NCBI GenBank assembly: GCA_965660625.1
Contig: CBFIAR010000014.1
Coordinates: forward strand, 1 to 64,000
Length of the DNA: 64,000 nucleotides
Source: Glaciecola sp965660625
GTDB lineage: Bacteria; Pseudomonadota; Gammaproteobacteria; Enterobacterales; Alteromonadaceae
Direction of reading: 5' to 3'
Below the pieces are notes generated by a model. It searched no databases. It was not told the DNA's origin and saw only the letters and a list, made by a program, of their open reading frames with translations. This document shows, in pieces, positions 16,299 through 25,240 of the stretch. The position numbers were made by a program, and so were the translations under genes. Position 1 is the stretch's first letter. Each line of letters starts with the position of its first letter.

Positions 16299-18704
16299 AT
16301 GGCTATTAATATTTCAAAAGGTGATTGCTTTCATTGTGGGCTGCCAAATTTAGAGGGTCCTAAATACCCTGTCACCATTCTCAAGAATATACATTTTATG
16401 TGCTGTCCTGGCTGCCAAGCAGTGGCCAGCACGATTGTCGATAACGGCCTTGAGAGCTACTACGAATTTAGGACTGAACCAGCCGCTAAAGGTGACGCTG
16501 CTCTCGACAATACCATGAGTAAACTTGCAGTTTATGATGAGCCAGAACTACAAGAAGAGTTTGTTTTTGATAGCGGTACAGATAAAGAAATTCAATTAAC
16601 CGTTGAAGGTATAACGTGTGCGGCCTGTGGTTGGCTAATAGAAAAACAGCTAGCAAAAATGCATGGCGTTAAACAGGTTGCTGTTAACGTAGGGGCACGG
16701 CGTGCAACGGTGACGTGGGACAATGATGCAATTCACCTTTCGCAACTGCTGGGGAAGTTAAAAACCATTGGCTATGAATCTCTGCCCTTCCAAGCAGACA
16801 AACATGAAGCGTCGTTTCAACATGAACAAAAAGCTTACCTAAAGAAGCTGGGTCTGGCAGGTATAATGACCATGCAAGTAATGATGTTGGCCATGGCGCA
16901 ATACTTTGATCTCTTTGGTGATATGGATTCACAAACAACCCGCTATTTCAATTGGGTAAGCCTTGTTTTAACGACCCCAGTTGTTTTATATTCAGGCAGT
17001 GTTTTTTACCTCAGCGCATTAAAGGCAACATTAGCAAAAACAATTAATATGGATATTTCAATTAGTCTCGCTATATTATCAACTTATATAGCTGGCATAA
17101 TCACAATCAATCAAGTTGATGCGGAAGTGTATTTTGAATCAATTTGTATGTTCGTATTTTTCCTCCTTATCAGTCGCTATTTGGAACAAAGAACACGCCA
17201 CAAAGCAAATCAAATATCTTCAAATATGTTAAAGCATATTCCCGTCACCGCCTTTAAATGGGTAGATGGTGAACTAAAGTCTGTGTTGGCAAAGCAACTG
17301 CAAATAAACGACCTAGTACTGGTTAAAGCGGGTGAAATTATCCCAATAGATGGTGAAATTACTGAAGGCCAAGCAACTATTGATGAATCCATGTTAACCG
17401 GCGAGTTTGAATCAGTCGAAAAGTATCAGGGCGCTCAAGTATACGGTGGCACAATCAACCAACTGGGTGTTATTACCATCAGAGTCACCACCACCCTTAA
17501 ATATGCGATGATGAATCAAATATTACGACTGCAAGAAACAGCGCATGCCACGAAACCTAAAGTAGCCTTGATGGCGGACAAACTCAGTCGTCACTTCGGC
17601 GCTATTGTTCTGATTTTAACGGTTATTACTTACGCATTTTGGTACTTTCAGGATAGTGCTAACGCGTTTTGGATTGCTATTTCTGTGCTGGTCGCTACCT
17701 GCCCTTGCGCACTTGGTTTAGCAACGCCTTCCGCCTTGACGTGTGCAATGGCGAAACTAAACAAAGGTGGTATATTGCTTAAGCGCGCCGATGCACTTGA
17801 GCAGCTTACTGAAATAACAGACATCGTGTTTGATAAAACAGGTACCCTAACCTGTGGAGAGCTCTCTATCGAAAGATTTTGGTTTTCTGATGACGCGCAG
17901 CAAGATAAGCTTCTTTCTATTGCTACGGCATTAGAAGAGAGATCTGAACACCCTATTGCAAAAGCCTTTACAAAGCTCAATATTAATACCAAAGGTCAGC
18001 ACATTGAAGAATATAGTGTAAGTATCGGCAATGGCATTGCTGGTAAGGTTAATGGACATTTTTATAAACTGGGTTCTGCTAACTTTATAGGCCTTAAAGA
18101 ACATGAGGAGTTAGTGACTGCGCTTGATAATGCGTCCGTGGTGCTGGCTAAAGATGGCGTCATTGTCGCTGCATTCTGGTTAGTTGACGAAATCAAGAAT
18201 GACGTAGTTGATGTGTTGCAAAAATTAAAACATGACACCAGCATTTTAAGTGGTGATAGCGAAAAAAATGTCAGTTTTGTTGCACGCAAGTTAGGTATTA
18301 ATAATACCTATGCACAATGCACCCCTTCGCAAAAATTAAGCACAATAAAGACAATGCAGCAGCAAGGTAAAAAAGTAGTAATGCTTGGAGATGGTATTAA
18401 TGACGCTCCAGTTTTGGCGGCAGCAGACGTGTCGCTAGCTGTTGGCAACGCGTCCGATTTAGCAAAGAATGCGGCTGACGTGATTTTGCTAAACGCACGA
18501 TTAGATTCGCTTGTTTTGCTTTTGGCTATGGCAAAAAGAACGCGACTGAAAATAAAGCAAAATATGGTGTGGGCAATTGCTTATAATCTGTTAGTTTTAC
18601 CATTAGCTATGGCCGGTTTTCTAACACCTTGGATGGCAGCGCTCGGAATGTCGATTAGTTCGGTCATTGTGGTTGTTAACTCTACGAGGCTGCTTAAAGA
18701 TTAA
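16299..18704 (+). CDS. ccoI: CcoI-type copper-translocating P1B ATPase
   Basis: 801-residue inner-membrane P-type ATPase that delivers copper for the CuB site of cbb3 oxidase. An N-terminal Cys-rich segment (CFHCGLPN and MCCPGCQA, residues about 9-45), typical of the CcoI/FixI branch, precedes a heavy-metal-associated domain with GITCAAC (about 103-109). Eight helices are expected. Membrane metal motif TCPCALG lies near 467-473, phosphorylation motif DKTGTLT near 513-519, and hinge GDGINDAP in the C-terminal third. The adjacent ccoS and ccoH fix the assignment against CopA-type exporters. Confidence 0.94.
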   Translation: MAINISKGDCFHCGLPNLEGPKYPVTILKNIHFMCCPGCQAVASTIVDNGLESYYEFRTEPAAKGDAALDNTMSKLAVYDEPELQEEFVFDSGTDKEIQLTVEGITCAACGWLIEKQLAKMHGVKQVAVNVGARRATVTWDNDAIHLSQLLGKLKTIGYESLPFQADKHEASFQHEQKAYLKKLGLAGIMTMQVMMLAMAQYFDLFGDMDSQTTRYFNWVSLVLTTPVVLYSGSVFYLSALKATLAKTINMDISISLAILSTYIAGIITINQVDAEVYFESICMFVFFLLISRYLEQRTRHKANQISSNMLKHIPVTAFKWVDGELKSVLAKQLQINDLVLVKAGEIIPIDGEITEGQATIDESMLTGEFESVEKYQGAQVYGGTINQLGVITIRVTTTLKYAMMNQILRLQETAHATKPKVALMADKLSRHFGAIVLILTVITYAFWYFQDSANAFWIAISVLVATCPCALGLATPSALTCAMAKLNKGGILLKRADALEQLTEITDIVFDKTGTLTCGELSIERFWFSDDAQQDKLLSIATALEERSEHPIAKAFTKLNINTKGQHIEEYSVSIGNGIAGKVNGHFYKLGSANFIGLKEHEELVTALDNASVVLAKDGVIVAAFWLVDEIKNDVVDVLQKLKHDTSILSGDSEKNVSFVARKLGINNTYAQCTPSQKLSTIKTMQQQGKKVVMLGDGINDAPVLAAADVSLAVGNASDLAKNAADVILLNARLDSLVLLLAMAKRTRLKIKQNMVWAIAYNLLVLPLAMAGFLTPWMAALGMSISSVIVVVNSTRLLKD

Positions 18705-18729
18705 GATACAAATAAATGGGTGACATATT

Positions 18730-18969
18730 ATGAGTATTATTTACGTGTTAATACCCCTCGCAATCATTATTGTCGGTATCGCCATCGTGGTATTTTTTTG
18801 GGCTGTAAGATCGAATCAATTTGAGGATCTCGATCGGCAAGGGTATAGCATTTTATTCGATGACGACATCGATACACAAAATGTGAACAATGATCGAATT
18901 AACGTTACACAAAACAAAAATAGCCATGCACCCACTAATGCATCGAAACCAAATACTAACGATAAATAA
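18730..18969 (+). CDS. ccoS: cbb3 oxidase maturation protein CcoS
   Basis: 79 residues. One N-terminal helix (about 2-25) ends in the FWAVRSNQFEDLDRQG signature of CcoS/FixS, followed by a polar tail rich in Asn and Asp, longer than in minimal homologues. CcoS is needed for inserting redox cofactors into the oxidase. It lies 25 bp after ccoI and 2 bp before the TauE/SafE gene. Confidence 0.92.
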   Translation: MSIIYVLIPLAIIIVGIAIVVFFWAVRSNQFEDLDRQGYSILFDDDIDTQNVNNDRINVTQNKNSHAPTNASKPNTNDK

Positions 18970-18971
18970 TA

Positions 18972-19640
18972 ATGTTTGAAATTAACTACTTAGGAGCTTT
19001 CTTCATTGGTATTGCCGGCGGTGTCCATTGCATTGGTATGTGCGGTGGTATTGCCAGTGCTTTTTCATTTGCAATTCCCAAAGGACAATCGCAACTTCCT
19101 TATATTTATTCATACAACCTTGGTCGTATTATTAGCTACACAATTGCAGGCGCAATCACTGGTTTTATAGGTGGAATTGCGACCGTTAATATCCAATCCA
19201 GTTTCCCGATTTTACAGTTTGTTAGTATTGTGTTCTTAGTTTTGTTGGCGCTTTATATCGGCGACTGGTACAAAGGTTTATCATACTTAGAAACGCTCGG
19301 AGCAAGCCTTTGGAAAAGAGTGGCTCCATTATCCAAAAAACTTATCCCTTTCAAAAATCCGTTGTACACCCTACTTTACGGCATGATATGGGGCTGGTTA
19401 CCCTGCGGATTAGTTTACTCTGTATTGACTTGGTCGCTGGCGAGTGAGTCAGCAATACAAGGAGCGCTTGTCATGTTTTCATTTGGTTTGGGGACACTCC
19501 CTACACTTATCGCAACAAGTTTAGGAGCAAGTTTTTTAGTTCCTATTTTGCAACATAAAATGACTAGAAAGATTATTTCTCTCATGCTATTTTCATTTTC
19601 TTTAGCCTTGACCTTAAACCTATTTATGCGCAATACTTAA
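18972..19640 (+). CDS. TauE/SafE family (DsbD-like) membrane protein of the cco cluster
   Basis: 222 residues with six or so membrane helices. The N-terminal GIAGGVHCIGMCGG motif and the central GMIWGWLPCGLVYSVL are typical of the subfamily that follows ccoS in gammaproteobacteria. These conserved Cys residues in membrane resemble DsbD/CcdA-like or metal-handling proteins. General databases call it a sulfite exporter, but its place behind ccoS argues for a role in cbb3 maturation, possibly copper or thiol transfer. The exact substrate is unknown. Confidence 0.82.
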   Translation: MFEINYLGAFFIGIAGGVHCIGMCGGIASAFSFAIPKGQSQLPYIYSYNLGRIISYTIAGAITGFIGGIATVNIQSSFPILQFVSIVFLVLLALYIGDWYKGLSYLETLGASLWKRVAPLSKKLIPFKNPLYTLLYGMIWGWLPCGLVYSVLTWSLASESAIQGALVMFSFGLGTLPTLIATSLGASFLVPILQHKMTRKIISLMLFSFSLALTLNLFMRNT

Positions 19641-19667
19641 GCACTATTTAACAATAACGAGTACGTA

Positions 19668-20405
19668 ATGGCAAAAGCCCCCGAACTTTCGATTCATTGT
19701 CAAAGTTGTACCTTTAGTCACTTGTGTTTACCGGTTAGTTTAAATAAAAATGAGTTGGAATCATTAGACGATATTATTGAGCGCAAAAAACCTTTGCATA
19801 AAAATGATAAATTAGTTCGTCATGGCGATGCGTTTCATTCTTTGTACGCAGTTCGCTCAGGTTCGTTTAAATCATATGTCAGCGACAAAGATGGTGTTGA
19901 ACAGATTATTGGGTTCCATTTTCCTGGCGACATTATTGGGTTTGATGCATTAAAGGATAATAAGCACGGCAGTTCTAGCCAAGCCTTAGAAACCGCGATG
20001 GTCTGCGAACTACCATACGATACCCTTGACGAGATGTCGGTGAAATTTCCAAAACTGAGACAGCAAATAATGCGTTTCATGAGTGCGGAAATTAAACATG
20101 ATCATGATTTAATGATGTTGTTGAGCAAACGTAGTGCAGAGGAACGTTTGTTGCATTTCTTGAGCCATTTATCTCAGCGGTTTGAAGAAAGAGGCTTTTC
20201 AGCAAAGCAGTTCAACCTATCTATGACCAGAAATGAAATCGGCAATTACCTTGGCTTGACGGTCGAAACTATTAGTAGGTTATTAACCCGATTTCAAAAA
20301 GAAGAGTTAATTAAAGTCGATGGGAAATTGATATCCATTATTAATTTTGACGGAATTAGGCAGCGTCTTCCCGATATGGAAATTAATCTCACTAGCGTTT
20401 GTTAG
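19668..20405 (+). CDS. fnr: FNR-type oxygen-sensing transcriptional regulator
   Basis: 245-residue CRP/FNR family regulator. N-terminal cysteines in HCQSCTFSHLC (Cys11, 14, 20) plus Cys in TAMVCELPY (about 113) can hold the oxygen-labile [4Fe-4S] cluster. A cNMP-like beta-roll and dimer helix follow, and the C-terminal helix-turn-helix has ETISRLL, with the Glu, Ser and Arg that read TTGAT half sites. This matches the perfect FNR box before ccoN. It is the last gene of the cco cluster, 27 bp after the TauE/SafE gene. Confidence 0.95.
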   Translation: MAKAPELSIHCQSCTFSHLCLPVSLNKNELESLDDIIERKKPLHKNDKLVRHGDAFHSLYAVRSGSFKSYVSDKDGVEQIIGFHFPGDIIGFDALKDNKHGSSSQALETAMVCELPYDTLDEMSVKFPKLRQQIMRFMSAEIKHDHDLMMLLSKRSAEERLLHFLSHLSQRFEERGFSAKQFNLSMTRNEIGNYLGLTVETISRLLTRFQKEELIKVDGKLISIINFDGIRQRLPDMEINLTSVC

Positions 20406-20810
20406 CCTAAAATACTCCCCCCCTGGCCAATAATGCCAGTCTTGCCTGCTGTCGCAGTTTGCGACAGAGCAGACGCTACAACAATCGTGTTTTCTTCTAT
20501 CTATGATAAATGTTACTGTGACCTATCGCCGTCCACTTCCCTAATAAAGCCGATTCTCTTTCGCCGCATTGATCGTAATAATCTGATTATTTCCAAAAAA
20601 AGAAAAATCACTTTCTGGTGGAGCAACGATAATATCTCGCTGCACTTCAGCAGCATGATTATTTGAAGAATCAGATACGTTGCAAAAAACTTGCATGAAT
20701 CACGTCGCAACATCGCTTCGCCCTGACCATGGGATGATATGAGTAATAGACTAATTAGTGCAATAAAACTGCGTTATGTCACACTATGCATGGAGGTTTT
20801 TCCATTTCGG

Positions 20811-20839
20811 GCGTTAAGTGTTTAACCTAACGCTTTTTT
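20811..20839 (+). terminator. Terminator-like hairpin 0.4 kb downstream of fnr
   Basis: GCGTTA (20811-20816) pairs with TAACGC (20828-20833) and is followed by T6. It lies too far from fnr for a usual 3' end, so it may end a small RNA or a long 3' UTR. Confidence 0.55.
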
Positions 20840-20844
20840 GTTAA

Positions 20845-20873
20845 TTGCTTACCAAGCTTTCAAGCATTAAAAT
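20845..20873 (+). promoter_or_regulatory. Predicted promoter of ttcA
   Basis: TTGCTT, a 17-bp spacer and TAAAAT, placed directly after the terminator-like hairpin and 114 bp before ttcA. The -35 box is poor. Confidence 0.4.
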
Positions 20874-20986
20874 AACGCACATAGAAAAACGTCTCTTCTG
20901 CTTACTGGTTATTCAATAAGAAAGATTGGGTCCAGCGTTTTTATTTTGAATGAATTGATTTAGCCTGTGGGCTGTCGGAATGCATA

Positions 20987-21886
20987 ATGAGTCAAGAAGT
21001 AGGTTTTAAGCAAAAGCTAAAATACAGTAACGATAAATTAGCTAAAAAAATACGTAGGAATGTTGGTAAAGCTATAGACGACTACAACATGATAGAAGAT
21101 GGTGATGTAGTGATGGCAGCAATAAGTGGTGGCAAAGATTCATTTGCGATGTTGGATATATTGATAAGTCTGAAAAAGTCAGCCCCAATTCATTTTGACG
21201 TTATTGCGGTAAATTTAGACCAAAAGCAACCTGGATTCCCCGAGCATATTTTACCTAGCTACTTAGAGTCGAAAAAGATCCCCTACTACATTATTGATAA
21301 AGACACCTACTCTGTCGTTAAAGCAAAAATTGAAGCGGGTAAAACCACATGCGGTTTGTGTTCTCGGCTGCGTCGTGGCAGTTTATATTCATTCGCGGAA
21401 AGCATAGGTGCGACAAAAATTGCACTTGGCCATCATATGGATGATATGGTTGAAACAACGTTTTTAAATATGTTTTATGGCGCCAAATTAAAATCAATGC
21501 CCCCTAAACTGCTATCTGATGATAAAAGAAATATCGTTATTAGACCCATGGCATACTGTCGAGAGAAAGATATTGCTCGTTTAGCTGAGATTAATGAATA
21601 CCCTATAATTCCCTGCAATCTATGCGGTTCTCAAGAGAATTTGCAGCGTCAGAATATAAAAATGATGCTCACTGACTGGGACAAAAAGACGCCAGGCAGA
21701 ATTGAGAATCTGTTTAAGTCTTTTCAAAATATAAGTCCAAGTCAGATGGCAGATAAGCAATTATTTGATTTCGACACATTATCTATAGATAGAAGTACTC
21801 CAAAGAAAGAATACGAATTCAGTAGCGAAGAAATTTCATCAACCAATATTGATGAATCACTCATGATACAAATCGCAAACATATAA
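20987..21886 (+). CDS. ttcA: tRNA 2-thiocytidine(32) synthetase TtcA
   Basis: 299-residue ATP-dependent, iron-sulfur enzyme that thiolates cytidine 32 of certain tRNAs. PP-loop SGGKDS at residues 47-52 activates the C2 position. CGLC (about 124-127) and CNLC (about 209-212) are the Cys pairs that hold the [4Fe-4S] cluster; GHHMDD follows the first pair. The C-terminal 60 residues are variable. ttcA near fnr is conserved in gammaproteobacteria. The ATG at 20987 is preceded by a weak GGAA-like site. Confidence 0.95.
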   Translation: MSQEVGFKQKLKYSNDKLAKKIRRNVGKAIDDYNMIEDGDVVMAAISGGKDSFAMLDILISLKKSAPIHFDVIAVNLDQKQPGFPEHILPSYLESKKIPYYIIDKDTYSVVKAKIEAGKTTCGLCSRLRRGSLYSFAESIGATKIALGHHMDDMVETTFLNMFYGAKLKSMPPKLLSDDKRNIVIRPMAYCREKDIARLAEINEYPIIPCNLCGSQENLQRQNIKMMLTDWDKKTPGRIENLFKSFQNISPSQMADKQLFDFDTLSIDRSTPKKEYEFSSEEISSTNIDESLMIQIANI

Positions 21887-21897
21887 CAAGGAATAAT

Positions 21898-22806
21898 ATG
21901 AAAATTGGACTTGCTTTAGGTGCAGGTGCCGCAAGAGGTTGGGCTCACATTGGCATCATAAGGGCCTTACAAAGAGCTGGCGTTCAAATAGATATTGTCG
22001 CTGGATGTTCAATTGGAGCTTACGTAGGCGCGGCTTTTGCCAGTGGAAAACTCGATGAACTAGAGGCTTGGGCAAATACACTGACCGAATGGCAAGTGTT
22101 TAAGTTACTGGGTGTCGGCTTTCGTCGTGGTGGGCTTGCCAGTGGACAAAAAGTTTTTGATAAACTGCGAGAAGATTTTTGTGCTTTGACATTCGAAGAA
22201 ATGCATTTACCTTGTGCTTGCGTAGCAACTGACCTTTACTCTGGTAAAGAGGTTGTTTTTAATCAAGGTGAAGTTGGTGACTCTATACAAGCATCCTGCG
22301 CAATACCTGCTCTATTTAGCCCCGTCGAACATAATGGTCGTTGGTTAGTTGATGGTGCTGTAGTGAACCCAGTTCCTGTAAATCAATGCAGGCACATGGG
22401 AGCCGATTTTGTTATTGCTGTAAATTTGAGTGCCGATTTTCGTCCTCGTTTAATTGAAACGTGTGAGCGTGAGCATGAAGAAAATCAACGAAAAACGGAT
22501 GAAATGCTCGATAGAGCTAGCGACGGCTTCATAAAAAAGTGGTTTTCTCCAGACATCAAACCAAACAAGAGAACGCCTCCAGGCATAGTCGGAGTGATGA
22601 GCAGTTCGTTAGAGATACTGCAGGCGAGAGTTACTCGGTCTCGACTCGCTGGTGAACCACCTGATATTCTTATTGAGCCACAACTGCATGACGTCGGAAT
22701 ACTTGAATTTCATCGTGCAATTGAAGTTGCAGAGAAGGGAAATCAGGCAGTTGAGCGCTTGGCGCATCAAATTGCGTATCAATTAAACATTGTAAAAGAA
22801 ACTTAG
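21898..22806 (+). CDS. rssA: Patatin-like phospholipase family protein RssA
   Basis: 302-residue serine esterase of the patatin fold. Oxyanion hole GAGAARG (8-14), nucleophile elbow GCSIG with Ser38, and the catalytic dyad Asp in VDGAVVNPVP (about 150) are all present. No signal peptide, so it is cytoplasmic or peripheral. It begins 12 bp after ttcA, with AAGGAA before the ATG, and is probably co-transcribed. The physiological lipid substrate is unknown. Confidence 0.88.
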   Translation: MKIGLALGAGAARGWAHIGIIRALQRAGVQIDIVAGCSIGAYVGAAFASGKLDELEAWANTLTEWQVFKLLGVGFRRGGLASGQKVFDKLREDFCALTFEEMHLPCACVATDLYSGKEVVFNQGEVGDSIQASCAIPALFSPVEHNGRWLVDGAVVNPVPVNQCRHMGADFVIAVNLSADFRPRLIETCEREHEENQRKTDEMLDRASDGFIKKWFSPDIKPNKRTPPGIVGVMSSSLEILQARVTRSRLAGEPPDILIEPQLHDVGILEFHRAIEVAEKGNQAVERLAHQIAYQLNIVKET

Positions 22807-22816
22807 AAAATCCATA

Positions 22817-23455
22817 TTATTTGCTTGCCATCGCCGTTATGCGTAACGGTATAGTTTGCAGTTTAAGGCCTTTTTTACGTTCAAACCATTCATCATCCAA
22901 CATCAATGTACCAGCATTTACCATTTCACCTGTTTTGCTTGTTTCACTCAAGTTATTATCACTAAATTGAAGCATCAATCCCTTAACAGTGGGCATCATA
23001 AAAGACAAAAAGCTGCCCATTTCATTAAAAAACGCCTCGTATTGCTCGTAAATAAATTGCATTTCTGCGAACGTATATTCCGTTTTAAGAAACTCAGGTT
23101 TTGTTTCAAGTTGAACTGAAATATCACACTGATTTGATGGTTCTTTAAAATCTATAACAACAAATGCATCAGCTAAGCTCAGGGCTTTCTCAGATTGAAT
23201 AGTGAAACGGTTCTCAGATGTGACCTTTAGAGGCAACTGAATCTTCTGAGTGCTTATGCGTGCTTCATTTATTGTACAAAGCTCACCTGTGCCAACATGT
23301 TTAAAACCAAACGCGAACTGTAAAGCACGAGTATCCTCATTGTCTAGCTTCTTAACGTGGCTATAAAAAGTCTTGTAGCTAACTGCTACTTCGTCAGCAG
23401 AGGCAGCCTGTGTTAGCAATATTGTCAACACTGCGAATAGAACACGCTTTTGCAT
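22817..23455 (-). CDS. Exported protein, probably DUF2987 family
   Basis: 212 residues. Signal peptide about 1-20 ending QAASA, giving a mature periplasmic protein. The N-terminal VSYKTFYSHVKKLD followed by a beta-rich domain with two Cys resembles DUF2987 proteins of Alteromonadales and Vibrionales; this family call is from memory of similar proteins. The start codon overlaps the stop of the upstream bax-like gene by one base, so it is the last gene of a three-gene minus-strand operon. Function unknown. Confidence 0.65.
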   Translation of the reverse strand: MQKRVLFAVLTILLTQAASADEVAVSYKTFYSHVKKLDNEDTRALQFAFGFKHVGTGELCTINEARISTQKIQLPLKVTSENRFTIQSEKALSLADAFVVIDFKEPSNQCDISVQLETKPEFLKTEYTFAEMQFIYEQYEAFFNEMGSFLSFMMPTVKGLMLQFSDNNLSETSKTGEMVNAGTLMLDDEWFERKKGLKLQTIPLRITAMASK

Positions 23456-24231
23456 TACATTAGGTCCTTATTAACTCTAATCATTTGTTTCAATTCCACG
23501 ACATAATCATCGCCGCGCTCTGAATATTTGGTCAGTCCTTCGCTTAGCGCAACTGCTGAAATAGGCTCCATTTTGTTACGAAGTTGTTTTCTAATTAATC
23601 GCATTTCTCTATAAGCGTCATGCCTATTTAAATTACGCATGTAAGTATACATCGCTCTTGATAAATTGCTAAACTTCGCAACTTCATGCACTGAGCCATC
23701 GTTACGGCGCTTAGGCACAAAACCGCAACCCTCCTTAAAGCACCAAAGACCAAAGAAATTATAACCTTGACGAGCAAACCGTGACGTTCCCCACGCGGAT
23801 TCATTTGCAGTTTGCACCAGTACTAGTTCTACTGGAATAATATCTACTCTGGTTAATAGTTTGTCAAATACAGGTTCAAGCTCTTCATCTATGTCAACAC
23901 GATATTCTTGTGCGAGCCAATTGAGCTCTTGCATTTGTTTTTCAGTGATCATTTCACCTGATATATGCTTTGCCCTTAAACCGTGAACAAACTCTCGCTG
24001 CAGCAGAATATGATTATTTTGTACTTCGACGGCGGGCTTCAAATAACTAAAAAAAGCTTTCTTTTTATCCTTCGTGATTTCATATTGGCTAAAGTCGGGT
24101 ATAGGTTTTTTTGCCGATTCACTCTGCGGAATTTTTTGTATTACCGATTCCTCAGGTTGCAACAAAAATATACTAAAAAGTACTAAAACAAGAGCGATGA
24201 CGGCAATCGAAATAATTTTCAATTTATGCAT
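23455..24231 (-). CDS. Bax-like glucosaminidase-domain protein
   Basis: 258 residues. N-terminal membrane anchor or signal (MHKLKIISIAVIALVLVLFS) then a glucosaminidase domain: VQTANESAWGTSRFARQ carries the likely catalytic Glu and is followed by GYNFFGLWCF. E. coli Bax has the same arrangement and is thought to act on cell-wall glycan. The ATG at 24231 is used because it places the hydrophobic anchor at the N-terminus and overlaps the upstream stop by 8 nt; the frame is open 90 bases further but those residues lie within the upstream gene. Confidence 0.85.
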   Translation of the reverse strand: MHKLKIISIAVIALVLVLFSIFLLQPEESVIQKIPQSESAKKPIPDFSQYEITKDKKKAFFSYLKPAVEVQNNHILLQREFVHGLRAKHISGEMITEKQMQELNWLAQEYRVDIDEELEPVFDKLLTRVDIIPVELVLVQTANESAWGTSRFARQGYNFFGLWCFKEGCGFVPKRRNDGSVHEVAKFSNLSRAMYTYMRNLNRHDAYREMRLIRKQLRNKMEPISAVALSEGLTKYSERGDDYVVELKQMIRVNKDLM

Positions 24232-24937
24232 CAAAATGAGTTTCCTCTGAAGTGGTAAGGCTTGCTTGATGTCTCTCAACAACAGTCCCAAACAAGTCAT
24301 TATATAGAATGCCCGTGACATTATAGTAAAGGGGCATTACCCAAATAAATGCTAAACCAAACGTTAGCATGCCAATCACGAACAGAACTAAGAAAATAGC
24401 GAATAAGAGAGTAAGTTGCAATAAGTACTGATTACACATTTGAATGGAGGTTTTAATTGCAAGAAACGGTCTTAGTTGTTTATCTGCAATTAAGAATTTC
24501 ACGAAAATAGTGGTGATAAAAATATAAATTGCCGGTACAACAAACAGCGTCATACCCACTTGGGTAAGCAATGAAATAACTAACTCTGCTGTTGCTAACC
24601 ACAATATAAAAGGAACATACATAAATAAAGTACTGACATTAATAACTTGTTTACGTTCTGTTTTAACCGCCAGCATACCCATTCCAGCCATGAGTGGTGA
24701 CATTGCAACGGTCAGTAACATATTGAAAAAATACGTTTCAGTTTGCATAGATTCGAGTTGAGCCACGGTTTCTATATTGTAAATATTGAAGAAAGCCACA
24801 AATGCAGCGAGTCCTATAAAAAGTAGGATAAACAGGCAGCGAAGCATAACCGGTAAGTTATGCTTTGTTGCTGTGTTGCCACGTTCAAAAAGGCTCTTGA
24901 TATCTAACGAGTAATTTTGTTTTGGGTCTGTATTCAT
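24224..24937 (-). CDS. Hypothetical polytopic membrane protein
   Basis: 237 residues with about five to six hydrophobic segments: one after the polar N-terminal 30 residues, a pair around 60-85, then 100-125, 130-150 and 170-205. A polar N-terminus and C-terminus suggest both ends are cytoplasmic. It resembles uncharacterised membrane proteins of Alteromonadales, and I do not assign a family. It is the first gene of a minus-strand operon with the bax-like and DUF2987-like genes, which suggests an envelope role. Confidence 0.7.
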   Translation of the reverse strand: MNTDPKQNYSLDIKSLFERGNTATKHNLPVMLRCLFILLFIGLAAFVAFFNIYNIETVAQLESMQTETYFFNMLLTVAMSPLMAGMGMLAVKTERKQVINVSTLFMYVPFILWLATAELVISLLTQVGMTLFVVPAIYIFITTIFVKFLIADKQLRPFLAIKTSIQMCNQYLLQLTLLFAIFLVLFVIGMLTFGLAFIWVMPLYYNVTGILYNDLFGTVVERHQASLTTSEETHFDA

Positions 24938-25050
24938 TGGGGCTTACTTTTCTAGGTTAATTAAGTGACATTACTAATTTTAATCTTGGGCAACATATGC
25001 GCATATATTTCACGTATGTATTCCACCGTTTTACAGATTTATTCATCGAG

Positions 25051-25176
25051 ACTAGGGCCTGTTGCTCTTTGTTGCGAGCTCTTGATGCAGAACCACTGCT
25101 CCTGCGAGCACGCGCCGCTATCACTGAACACATAGAATGAACAAAATTCATACAGCAAAGATCAACAGGGCCTAGT
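25051..25176. mobile_element. MITE-like element, 126 bp
   Basis: Imperfect 21-bp terminal inverted repeats (25051-25071 and 25156-25176, 19 of 21 matching) bound about 84 bp with no transposase gene. The outermost bases read ACTAG...CTAGT, so a CTAG target duplication is possible, leaving repeats that begin GGGCCTGTTG. A YTAR-type duplication fits IS5-family elements, but the parent transposon is not in the window. The 64-codon ORF across it is not a real gene. It sits between two minus-strand genes. Confidence 0.75.
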
Positions 25177-25240
25177 AAAACGAATAAATACCAAATTTGT
25201 TTCGACCAAGTATACTAAAAATTATGAAACAGTTCTCAAG

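Larger units (their letters stand above)
20406..20986. other. Intergenic region fnr-ttcA with hairpins
   Basis: About 580 bp without a convincing gene. It holds a perfect 8-bp hairpin CTGTCGCA-gtt-TGCGACAG at 20449-20467 just after fnr, a small ATGGA/TCCAT hairpin near 20790, a terminator-like structure at 20811-20839, and a predicted promoter for ttcA. Two overlapping short ORFs (77 and 66 codons, opposite strands) have no ribosome-binding site or recognisable domain. Confidence 0.5.

Noticed and set aside
20433..20713. Two short overlapping ORFs after fnr
   Set aside because: No ribosome-binding site, start within unstructured DNA, no recognisable protein features.
24957..25151. 64-codon ORF across the MITE-like element
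   Set aside because: Made of transposable-element sequence; no ribosome-binding site and no known domain.
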